Source of the DNA: Candidatus Ozemobacteraceae bacterium
Lineage (GTDB): Bacteria; Muiribacteriota; Ozemobacteria; Ozemobacterales; Ozemobacteraceae
Reading direction: 5' to 3'
NCBI GenBank assembly: GCA_035373905.1
Contig: DAOSOK010000055.1
Location: forward strand, 1 to 19,923
DNA length: 19,923 bases
The notes under the pieces were generated by a model, which was not told the DNA's origin, made no database searches, and worked only from the letters and a program-made list of their open reading frames with translations. Below, one piece after another: positions 1 to 6,272 of the stretch; position 1 is the first letter of the stretch; every line of letters starts with the position of its first letter. Position numbers and translations under genes: made by a program.

Positions 1-22
1 CAGAGACGATGGATCGTTGATT

Positions 23-322
23 CTACCCTACCCACGCCGAATAGCGAAGAGCCGATTTGTATCTCCAGAATTCATCCACGACCTCCTTCATTGGCGCGTG
101 CGTGTCGGGCCTGAAGAGAGTGACGGCGACCCTGAAGTTTTTTCGTTGAGAGGCTATTCTGCCGGCTTCGACGCACATGTGGTTGATGGACGACCAGCAA
201 TGAAACGCCCTTGCACAGTCAATGATGCCGATAAAAATCATAATGAAAAGCGGCAGGACAATGGCTATTTCCACAAGTGCCTGGCCTGAATGACGATGTT
301 TTTTCATAATGAATTGCCTCAT
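23..322 (-). CDS. Short TadE-like pilus-associated membrane protein
   Basis: The predicted protein has 99 residues and is the last visible gene of the minus-strand Tad cluster. It starts with a short basic stretch, then the TadE-type signature GQALVEIAIVLP (about residues 13-24), which runs into a single hydrophobic segment ending near IGIIDCARAF. TadE-family proteins are pseudopilin-like, single-span envelope proteins of the Flp/Tad pilus system. Two starts are possible: ATG at 322, with AGGA about 9 nt upstream, or an in-frame ATG at 307, with GAGG about 9 nt upstream. The second gives MKKHRHSGQALVE, which looks more like the family. The gene follows the stop of its upstream neighbour by 12 nt. 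It lacks the longer C-terminal beta-rich half seen in the other two TadE-like proteins here, so it is a short variant or a truncated gene. Family assignment is good; the exact role is unknown. Confidence 0.72.
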   Translation of the reverse strand: MRQFIMKKHRHSGQALVEIAIVLPLFIMIFIGIIDCARAFHCWSSINHMCVEAGRIASQRKNFRVAVTLFRPDTHAPMKEVVDEFWRYKSALRYSAWVG

Positions 323-334
323 TTTGTTGATCCT

Positions 335-796
335 TTATGGGAGAACACTTCGAGGGACTTGAAAAATAGCGGAAGCACGCAAGGGAATGTCTGCCCAGAC
401 CGCTTTCCAGAAGGGAGTGTAAAGGGGTGAATGATACGTCAGCGTGACCCTTCGATAGTATAAAGGCTTTGTTGGGTAAGCATCATCAGTCTTGGTTGTC
501 GTTTGCAGGACAATGTCTGATGTCGGGATTGTCCCCCAGTTGGGAGGTATTTTCGCTTGAGTAAATGTTCTAACTTCATCGTCGGTCCGGCCGGTTGGAC
601 TTGGGAGAGTCTGCCCGGGGATATAGGGGTTGCTAGCAAACATGGCGGCGTCATTTGCGATCTGCTGAAGGGTGATAAAGTTGTAGAAGGCAAAACCGAA
701 ATCGACGATTCCGCCCAAAAGAATCATCACCAATACGGGAAGGACGAGAGCCAGCTCCACCATCGACTGTCCGTTTTTTCCTCTGCTTCTTTTCAT
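335..796 (-). CDS. TadE-like pilus assembly protein
   Basis: The predicted protein has 153 residues. A basic N-terminus (MKRSRGKNG) leads into QSMVELALVLPVLVMILLGG and a membrane segment (about residues 13-33). Then comes GIVDFGFAFYNF and the helix LQQIANDAAMFAS, the classic TadE arrangement in which a conserved Glu sits inside the hydrophobic stretch (here MVELALVLP). The C-terminal half is predicted to be extracytoplasmic and ends with a VTLTYHSPLYTPF-type segment shared with the protein encoded at 2100-2579, so the two are paralogues. The ATG at 796 has a GAGGTG ribosome-binding site 5 nt upstream. It is third in the minus-strand cluster, 134 nt after the TadG-like gene, so it may also have its own promoter. 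Expected role: minor pseudopilin of a Flp/Tad-type pilus or secretion machine. Confidence 0.85.
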   Translation of the reverse strand: MKRSRGKNGQSMVELALVLPVLVMILLGGIVDFGFAFYNFITLQQIANDAAMFASNPYIPGQTLPSPTGRTDDEVRTFTQAKIPPNWGTIPTSDIVLQTTTKTDDAYPTKPLYYRRVTLTYHSPLYTPFWKAVWADIPLRASAIFQVPRSVLP

Positions 797-884
797 GGCA
801 ACACCTCATTCACCCCAGTTTTTGTGGTCGGACAACGGGTTCCGATCGACTCACGAGAAAAATCCATATATATCCTCAGTATGT

Positions 885-913
885 ACAATAATGTATCATA
901 ACCTAGAATGCAA
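885..913 (-). promoter_or_regulatory. Possible weak promoter for the downstream TadE-like genes
   Basis: The 134-nt gap between the TadG-like and TadE-like genes (797-930) is much more AT-rich than its surroundings. On the minus strand it holds TTGCAT, 17 nt, TATTGT, with a TATGAT hexamer inside the spacer. The -10 match is poor, so this is a tentative call. I see nothing else in the gap. Confidence 0.28.
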
Positions 914-930
914 ATCTTATGCCCAAATAT

Positions 931-2103
931 TCATTCCGAGCCCATTTTTCGGGTGGTCTCGATCACTGAACCGCCGGGTTTGATGATATAGCGGAGGAAA
1001 CGGCCATGGATCTGCCCATGACCTGAATTTCCGGGGTTCGTCAGTTCGAACTCGGCAAAGCCGATGATTCTGATCGCGGCTGTAAAAGAATATTCGGCGG
1101 GGCTGTAAGCGCCATCGGGGGAGTCCAGTCCCTTCAAGTCGTAGATCGTCCGGGCGCCGAGGTTGGCAGCCGCGCTGGCCACTTCCGGGGGAATGTCGGT
1201 TATCGGGAAAATGGCGCGGGTCGTTCCGCTCGCGATGTGGGCGGCGATCATCGAGGCGGTCGTGTCGGGCGGGATGCCGGGCTGAAGAATGATCCGGTCA
1301 TGAATCTGGAGGGGCAGCTGGAAGCCGTTCCTGAGCCTGCCGGCGAATTCGGTGTCGCCGCTGCGAGGTTTGTTGTCCGGGTCGATGGCGCCCGTGTTCT
1401 GGATCTTGTTGAGCCCGGGGTCCGGGTGGAGGGCGGAGGAGGCGGTATTCACGAAACTGGTTCCCGGATGGAGAAGATACTCCTTTCCGTGAACGAACCC
1501 TTCATTCTCTGAAAAAAGGGCACATTGATACAGCCCTGGGTGCGGCTCTTTTACCTCGCCATGGGGAATCGCGATGGGAATGATCCCGGGATCCATCTGG
1601 AAGTCAGATTCGCTTGATCGTATCGACTGGACCCGGAAAAAAGAAATGCCGAACATGTTCGCAAAGAACAGGGGGACGTTCCTGGAGCCGAAGACAGTGA
1701 GGTCGAGGGCGGGCGTAGGAGTATCAGGATCGGGCTTGCCGAACGTGACGGTCACTTCCGGTGGAGGTGCGTCAGGGTAATTGAGAGCGACGACGGAACG
1801 GACGTGGGCAGCGACCCGGTCGAAACGGGCCTGGCCGACCGGTTCCCCGCTGGTGGCGCGAAGGGCGAGCAGTTCGTCGAATCCCGCTTTCCATCCCGCG
1901 TTGATCGCCGTCTGAAGCTTGAGTTGATGGTAATACGTCCACCCGATATCGGTGACGAGAGCGAGAAGGCCGAGAAACAGGGCCGCTCCGCAGACAACGA
2001 CGATGAGAATGGCTCCGGTCCTGGGAAAGCGAACCTTTCGCCGGGCGTTTCTTGACGAGTTCGGGGCGGCGATGGCGCGCCGGGAATTGGTGGCTCTTCT
2101 CAT
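931..2103 (-). CDS. TadG-like (Flp pilus-associated) membrane protein
   Basis: The predicted protein has 390 residues. About 28 basic residues precede one membrane segment (TGAILIVVVCGAALFLGLLA, about residues 29-50). It continues as VTDIGWTYYHQLKLQTAINAG, matching the Tad N-terminal domain in which an Asp-x-Gly and a downstream Gln-x-Ala helix follow the span. The rest is predicted extracytoplasmic and contains the IIPIAIPHGE segment and a glycine-rich C-terminus ending near GRFLRYIIKPGG, both reminiscent of TadG-like proteins. TadG proteins are anchored envelope components of Flp/Tad pili. The ATG overlaps the TGA of the preceding TadE-like gene in ATGA, so the two are translationally coupled. 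There is no von Willebrand A domain, which some TadG proteins carry. Good confidence in family, moderate in exact role. Confidence 0.75.
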   Translation of the reverse strand: MRRATNSRRAIAAPNSSRNARRKVRFPRTGAILIVVVCGAALFLGLLALVTDIGWTYYHQLKLQTAINAGWKAGFDELLALRATSGEPVGQARFDRVAAHVRSVVALNYPDAPPPEVTVTFGKPDPDTPTPALDLTVFGSRNVPLFFANMFGISFFRVQSIRSSESDFQMDPGIIPIAIPHGEVKEPHPGLYQCALFSENEGFVHGKEYLLHPGTSFVNTASSALHPDPGLNKIQNTGAIDPDNKPRSGDTEFAGRLRNGFQLPLQIHDRIILQPGIPPDTTASMIAAHIASGTTRAIFPITDIPPEVASAAANLGARTIYDLKGLDSPDGAYSPAEYSFTAAIRIIGFAEFELTNPGNSGHGQIHGRFLRYIIKPGGSVIETTRKMGSE

Positions 2104-2579
2104 CGCGTTATGAGAATCCGAGGAATTTTATATGCGGCTGCGGCCTGAATGCGGATCGAGGAAAAGCCGGAAACGGCATTGAACATCGTGTGGTAGAACG
2201 GCGTATACGTCGGCGAGCAGTAGCTGATCGTGACGCGAACCGCCTTTGGGGTGGATGATTCAGCGGGGGTCTCGAGAGGGATGATCTCGGGCGGGTGGAC
2301 GATGAACGTCCCGGTCCACCAGGAGGGCTTTCTCGTCTGGGCATACCGGCTGATCGGCCCAACGGTGGTGAACCCGTGCGGACCATTTTCCTCGGCTGCA
2401 TACCGGGCCGTGTCGTCGGCGATCTGCTGAAGAACGACAAAATTATGAAATGCCATGCCGAAATCGACGATTCCTCCGAGAATGACCAAAAGAAAAAACG
2501 GCATGACAACAGCCATTTCAACCAGGACCTGCCCCCTCGAGCCGGCCCTTCTTCCGGAGTTGCGGGATCGCTTCTGCAT
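2100..2579 (-). CDS. TadE-like pilus assembly protein, first gene of the Tad cluster
   Basis: The predicted protein has 159 residues. A strongly basic N-terminus (MQKRSRNSGRRAGSRG) is followed by QVLVEMAVVMPFFLLVILGG, then GIVDFGMAFHNF and LQQIADDTARYAA, a textbook TadE pattern. I chose the ATG at 2579 because AGGA lies 9 nt upstream and the TadE signature begins right after it. The reading frame stays open further upstream, but that stretch crosses the promoter at 2692-2720 and encodes nothing TadE-like. The C-terminus (VRVTISYCSPTYTPFYH, then a short Ala-rich segment) closely resembles the TadE-like protein at 335-796, indicating tandem duplication. Its stop overlaps the start of the TadG-like gene. 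Expected role: minor pseudopilin of a Flp/Tad-type pilus. Confidence 0.85.
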   Translation of the reverse strand: MQKRSRNSGRRAGSRGQVLVEMAVVMPFFLLVILGGIVDFGMAFHNFVVLQQIADDTARYAAEENGPHGFTTVGPISRYAQTRKPSWWTGTFIVHPPEIIPLETPAESSTPKAVRVTISYCSPTYTPFYHTMFNAVSGFSSIRIQAAAAYKIPRILITR

Positions 2580-2691
2580 GTTGAACGGTCCTGTGCGAAT
2601 GTGGTCGTCACGGAGCCCGAGGGCGGGGAATTCATCCCGCGTGCGGGGAAAAATTCCAACGTCCGTGGTGATCCAAGATCTCTCGACGGGA

Positions 2692-2720
2692 TTTATACGA
2701 TATCTCCTCGGCGATTGCAA
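2692..2720 (-). promoter_or_regulatory. Sigma70-type promoter of the Tad operon
   Basis: On the minus strand, TTGCAA (2720-2715) is followed by exactly 17 nt and TATAAA (2697-2692). This implies a start near 2685 and a leader of about 105 nt before the first TadE-like gene. It lies back-to-back with the rpmH promoter, with the two -35 boxes only 37 nt apart, so a single regulator could influence both. Confidence 0.6.
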
Positions 2721-2757
2721 GTGAGGCAGGAGACTTGATTTCAGGGAAATCAGGGAG

Positions 2758-2786
2758 TTGACAGTTGTACCGTCGTGGTATATATT
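2758..2786 (+). promoter_or_regulatory. Strong sigma70-type promoter of the rpmH operon
   Basis: A perfect TTGACA (2758-2763) is separated by exactly 17 nt from TATATT (2781-2786). Transcription would start near 2793, about 30 nt before rpmH. This fits the high expression expected for a ribosomal protein gene and is the only strong promoter visible for the run up to mnmG copy 2. No DnaA-box cluster is visible between it and the Tad promoter. Confidence 0.8.
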
Positions 2787-2825
2787 AGCAACTTCCACTA
2801 CGGTTAATTGTGAAGGAGACGACCC

Positions 2826-2960
2826 ATGAGCTTTACGTATAATCCCAACAAACGCAAACGCCAGAAGACGCACGGATATCGCAAGCGGGCAGCCACGGTT
2901 TCCGGCCGCAAGGTTCTCAAGCGCCGCCGCTTGATCGGGCGCAAGCGCATCTGTCTCTGA
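2826..2960 (+). CDS. rpmH: 50S ribosomal protein L34
   Basis: This small gene encodes 44 residues, the usual length for bacterial L34. The protein is extremely basic and reads MSFTYNPNKRKRQKTHGYRK, then a glycine/valine turn, then KRRRLIGRKRI. This matches the family pattern (PxxxKRKRxHGFxxR ... VLxRRRxKGRxRL). L34 is an assembly protein of the large ribosomal subunit. The start is supported by AAGGAG 7 nt upstream (2813-2818) and by the promoter at 2758-2786. rnpA begins 16 nt after its stop, as in most bacteria. The N-terminus differs slightly from the common MKRTxQPS form, but the core is intact. Confidence 0.96.
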   Translation: MSFTYNPNKRKRQKTHGYRKRAATVSGRKVLKRRRLIGRKRICL

Positions 2961-2976
2961 GCCTCCGAGCGCGGGG

Positions 2977-3366
2977 ATGCCCCCTCGCCGGACATTCTGC
3001 TCGCTGCGGACGCGTGCCGAGTTCGACCGCGTTTTCGCCGGAGGACGCCGATTTTTCAGGCAGGGCCTCGGGTTCTACTACCGATTGACATCCGATGATG
3101 CGTTTCGGTATGGGATCTCCGTCCCGCGCCGGTTCGGCTTTGCCGTCGAGCGCAACACGTTCAGACGCCGCGTCCGCGAGGTGTTGCGCCTGTCGGACGA
3201 TCGCGCCCCGGGAATCGAAATGGTCATCTGTCTGGCCCGCAAGTGCAGTGATATCGGGTATGCCGAGATCCGCTCGACGATCGGATGGGCGTTGCGGCGC
3301 ATCCGGCGCGGCGATGCTTCTGGCGGGTCCCCGCGTGTACCGGTGAAAGCGGGCGACGATGCCTGA
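2977..3366 (+). CDS. rnpA: Ribonuclease P protein component
   Basis: The predicted protein has 129 residues, typical of RnpA, the basic protein that assists the catalytic RNA of RNase P in 5' maturation of tRNAs. The N-terminus (RTFCSLRTRAEFDRVFAGGRR) matches the family start. The diagnostic RNR-type motif appears as FAVERNTFRRRVREVLR (about residues 56-72), with one Arg of the motif replaced by Thr. The C-terminal tail, past about residue 112, is Gly/Pro-rich and not family-typical. The ATG is preceded only by GCGGGG, a weak ribosome-binding site. The gene overlaps yidD by 8 nt, so the two are probably translationally coupled. Confidence 0.95.
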   Translation: MPPRRTFCSLRTRAEFDRVFAGGRRFFRQGLGFYYRLTSDDAFRYGISVPRRFGFAVERNTFRRRVREVLRLSDDRAPGIEMVICLARKCSDIGYAEIRSTIGWALRRIRRGDASGGSPRVPVKAGDDA

Positions 3367-3610
3367 TAATCATCACCGGGAAATCATCCGTCACGGGTAT
3401 GCCGTGCGCGGCAGTCTTGCGTTCATCCGGTTGTACCAGCGCTGGCTTTCCCCCTTCATGGGAATGCACTGCCGGTTTCAACCGACGTGTTCGCGTTTCG
3501 CCTATGCAGCCATCGAACGTTACGGCTTTCTGAAAGGCTGGGCGCTCGGTCTGTACCGAATCCTCCGCTGCAATCCCTTCAATGCCGGAGGATTCGATCC
3601 TGTACCCTGA
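3359..3610 (+). CDS. yidD: Membrane protein insertion efficiency factor YidD
   Basis: The predicted protein has 83 residues and matches YidD closely: LAFIRLYQRWLSPFMG, then HCRFQPTCSRFAYAAI, then GLYRILRCNPF and GGFDPVP at the C-terminus. The three conserved cysteines are present. YidD is a small amphipathic protein at the inner membrane face that assists YidC-dependent and Sec-dependent insertion. It overlaps the end of rnpA by 8 nt and precedes yidC by 52 nt, the canonical arrangement. The N-terminal dozen residues (MPDNHHREIIRHG) are less conserved. Confidence 0.96.
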   Translation: MPDNHHREIIRHGYAVRGSLAFIRLYQRWLSPFMGMHCRFQPTCSRFAYAAIERYGFLKGWALGLYRILRCNPFNAGGFDPVP

Positions 3611-3662
3611 CCGGGGGTCGGGATCATCCCATTCCAATCGATCCTGTTCCGGAGGCTGTCCA

Positions 3663-5270
3663 GTGCCATCTCACGTCACAAGGTTCGCGGTCGCTCCGTT
3701 CGTCACACGTTTTCTGCGCTTCTCCGGAGCGGTTCTGGCGATGGCGCTGCTGCTTCTGGCGATGGCGCCGGCGGTCCTTCACGCTCAGACCGGGCCGTCC
3801 GCGAAGGTCGACATTGCCGACGTCGACCGAGACGGCCTTGCCGACGCCACGATCGAGACGAAACGCCTTCGCATCATTCTGTCGAGCAAGACCGGCGACA
3901 TCTCGGTCTACTATCTGAAAGGCATCAACTTCGAGGAAAACCTCTTCCCGCCGATTCTGATGGATGCGGGATACCCCTTTGCCAGTTCGACGATCGCGCC
4001 GTTCGCGGCGACCGTCGGAAGCCGGTCGTATTATTTTACGAATTATACGATCGACGTTGCCGAACGGACGAATGAACGGATCGTCGTCACCGCCACCTGC
4101 AACAATGTCTCGCCCGAGAGAGGCGCCGCCGGCGACGTGGCGATCGTGAAGAAATATACGTTCAATCCCGAAGGCTATAATTTCGAAATATCGTATGTCC
4201 TGACGAACCTCTCGGGGCAGTTGATCGAACTGGACGACGGCCGGCAGAACGGCCTGACGATCAGCTACGGTCCCGGCATCTTCCTCGACCCGTTCAATCC
4301 GTCGTCGATCCTGGCCCTCAAGCCCGAGGGGCAGGATGTATTCACGACGCCCGAAGATTTCATGAAGAAGACGCAGGCTGGCGGATATACCGGCATCGGC
4401 CTCAAGACGACGTATTTCTGCATGCTGATCGACGCGAAACAGCAGGTCAGGCTGGGCGCTTCGGGGTTCCCGGTCAAATCGGACGATGCCCGCAAGCGCG
4501 AGTTCAAAGGGGAGCTGGTGACCGTGTCGATCCCCTCGTTCACCCTCAAGCCGCAGGAGGGCAAGAGCTTTTCCTTCCAGATATATTTCGGGCCGAAACT
4601 GCTCGATGAGCTCCTCGCCATCAAGCGTGACACGGTCACCGACTACGGCTTCCTGAGCACCATGCTCCTCCGCATCCTGCAATTTTTCAACGCGATCTAT
4701 CCGAACTTCGGCATGTCGATCATGTTCCTGACAATCGTCGTCAGGCTGTTGCTGTATCCCCTGACGCTCAAGTCGACCAAATCGATGGCCCAGGTGCAGA
4801 AGCTGCAGCCCCTCGTCCAGGATCTGAAAGACCGGCATCGCGACGACCCCCAGAAGTTCAACGAGGAAGTTCTCAAGTTGTATCAGAAGCACAACGTGAA
4901 CCCCCTGGGCGGCTGTCTGCCGATGCTTCTCCAGCTTCCCATATTGATTGCGTTATATAATACCATCAATATCGCGGTCGAGCTCCGGAAGATGCCGTTC
5001 CTGTGGATGGCCGATCTTTCGAAGGCCGACCCGTATCTGATACTGCCGATCGCGATCGCCGCGCTGATGTATTACCAGCAGGGCACGAGCAACATGGATC
5101 CGCAGCAGCAGCAGATGATGGCGTTCATGCCGATGTTCATGTTCGTCGTCACCTGGTCTCTGCCGGCCGGTCTTCTCGTCTACTGGTTCACGAGCAGTGT
5201 CATCGGTATCATCCAGCAGATTCAGGCCAACAGGATCATGTCGGCCGCGAAGGAGAAAACGACCCCATGA
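3663..5270 (+). CDS. yidC: Membrane protein insertase YidC/Oxa1
   Basis: The predicted protein has 535 residues, the size of Gram-negative YidC. I chose GTG at 3663 because GGAGG (3651-3655) lies 7 nt upstream and the following residues form a signal-anchor (hydrophobic from about 17 to 38, ending AVLHAQ); an ATG at 3582 would overlap yidD and add an unlike N-terminus. Residues about 45-320 are the extracytoplasmic P1-type domain. Residues about 320-535 are the insertase core, with the membrane segment holding the conserved groove arginine (VVRLLLYPL, Arg361). A Lys/Gln-rich cytoplasmic helical hairpin follows (KLYQKHNVNPLGGCLPMLLQ), then further membrane segments and a Gln-rich loop. Just after the signal-anchor is DVDRDGLAD (from residue 53), a calcium-loop-like DxDxDGxxD not typical of YidC. 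The stop overlaps the jag start. Confidence 0.96.
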   Translation: MPSHVTRFAVAPFVTRFLRFSGAVLAMALLLLAMAPAVLHAQTGPSAKVDIADVDRDGLADATIETKRLRIILSSKTGDISVYYLKGINFEENLFPPILMDAGYPFASSTIAPFAATVGSRSYYFTNYTIDVAERTNERIVVTATCNNVSPERGAAGDVAIVKKYTFNPEGYNFEISYVLTNLSGQLIELDDGRQNGLTISYGPGIFLDPFNPSSILALKPEGQDVFTTPEDFMKKTQAGGYTGIGLKTTYFCMLIDAKQQVRLGASGFPVKSDDARKREFKGELVTVSIPSFTLKPQEGKSFSFQIYFGPKLLDELLAIKRDTVTDYGFLSTMLLRILQFFNAIYPNFGMSIMFLTIVVRLLLYPLTLKSTKSMAQVQKLQPLVQDLKDRHRDDPQKFNEEVLKLYQKHNVNPLGGCLPMLLQLPILIALYNTINIAVELRKMPFLWMADLSKADPYLILPIAIAALMYYQQGTSNMDPQQQQMMAFMPMFMFVVTWSLPAGLLVYWFTSSVIGIIQQIQANRIMSAAKEKTTP

Positions 5271-6259
5271 AGCGATTCATCGAAATCACCGCACGTTCCG
5301 AAGACGAAGCCATCCAGCTCATCGAGCGGGAGTTGAAGCCGAACGAGACGATCACCGGCCGCGAAGTCCTTGCGGCGCCGGCCCGCGGTCTGTTCGCCGC
5401 CATCGGCAATCCCGAGATCCGCATGAGATTCACGGTCGAAACGAAAATCGCGGCCGTGGAAGAGCCGAAGACCGCAGCGCCGGCCCCCCGGCCCGCCAGG
5501 CCCGCTCCGGAGCCCGTCCGCCAGGCGAGACCGCCAAAGCCGGCGGCCGAACCGGCCTCCCGGCAAGAAGAGGGTGACGAGTTCGATTTCGAGGACGGCG
5601 ACGTGGCGCCCGGCCATGCCGTCAGGCAGGGGCCCCTCGGCACCGATCATCCGATGCATGGCCGGGTTCACGAGATCGTCCGTCACGTCGCCGAGTTCGT
5701 CGGCGTCACCGATGTCGAACTGACCGACCGCGTCGCAGACGGCGTCTGGACGATCGACGCGGGCGGGGCGAACGTCTCTCAGCTGATCGGCAAGCACGGC
5801 CGCACGCTCGACGCGCTCCAATACGTCGTCAATATCATCGCGAACAAGGGCCGCGAAGGCCGCGCGAAGATCGTCATCGACGTCGAGGGATACCGCGAAA
5901 AGCGGCACAAGGGCCTCGTCCAGATGGCGAACCGGATGTACCACAAGGTCATCGATTCCGGTCGTCCCGTCGAACTCGAACCGATGTCGACCCTCGATCG
6001 CCGCACCATCCACCTCGCCCTCAAGGACCGCAACGGCATCGAAACCTTCTCCAAGGGAACCGAACCCATGCGGCGCGTCGTGATTTCACCGGCGAAGGGC
6101 GCCGGCTCGTCCGAACCGCTTCCTCCGAGGAAGCCGCGCTCCGGCGGTCGCGGGAACTACGGTTCCGACCGGTCCCAGCGGCAACCCGGCGAGACGGCCG
6201 GCGGCCAGAAGGGCAAGTCCGTCCCGATGTTCATGGAGGACTTCTCCGACGAAGAGTGA
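5267..6259 (+). CDS. jag: RNA-binding protein Jag/KhpB (Jag_N-KH-R3H)
   Basis: The predicted protein has 330 residues. The N-terminal Jag_N domain (about 1-50) reads MKRFIEITARSEDEAIQL...GRGLFA-like, here APARGLFAAIG. A Pro/Ala/Arg-rich linker (about 65-135) follows, then a KH domain with its GxxG loop as IGKHGRT (Gly175-Gly178), then an R3H domain around residue 245 (RRTIHLAL) and a basic, glycine-rich disordered tail. Jag/KhpB binds RNA and is linked to cell-envelope and division control in Firmicutes; its pairing with yidC is near universal. The ATG overlaps the yidC TGA in ATGA, with AAGGAG 11 nt upstream. The linker and tail are longer than in many homologues. Confidence 0.93.
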   Translation: MKRFIEITARSEDEAIQLIERELKPNETITGREVLAAPARGLFAAIGNPEIRMRFTVETKIAAVEEPKTAAPAPRPARPAPEPVRQARPPKPAAEPASRQEEGDEFDFEDGDVAPGHAVRQGPLGTDHPMHGRVHEIVRHVAEFVGVTDVELTDRVADGVWTIDAGGANVSQLIGKHGRTLDALQYVVNIIANKGREGRAKIVIDVEGYREKRHKGLVQMANRMYHKVIDSGRPVELEPMSTLDRRTIHLALKDRNGIETFSKGTEPMRRVVISPAKGAGSSEPLPPRKPRSGGRGNYGSDRSQRQPGETAGGQKGKSVPMFMEDFSDEE

Positions 6260-6272
6260 CACGATTGCAGCC

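Noticed and set aside
2580..2825. Possible replication origin next to rpmH
   Set aside because: rpmH is often near oriC, but I see no cluster of TTATNCACA-type DnaA boxes and no AT-rich unwinding repeats. The region is explained by two divergent promoters.
2580..2873. Upstream extension of the first TadE-like gene to position 2873
   Set aside because: The frame is open, but the extension overlaps both divergent promoters and the rpmH start and encodes nothing TadE-like. ATG 2579 has a good ribosome-binding site.
3582..3662. Earlier ATG start for yidC
   Set aside because: It overlaps the end of yidD and adds 27 residues before the signal-anchor. The GTG at 3663 has GGAGG at ideal spacing.
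3624..4892. Minus-strand open frame of 422 codons opposite yidC
   Set aside because: Antisense shadow of yidC, rich in Arg/Asp from complementary codons, with no recognisable family.
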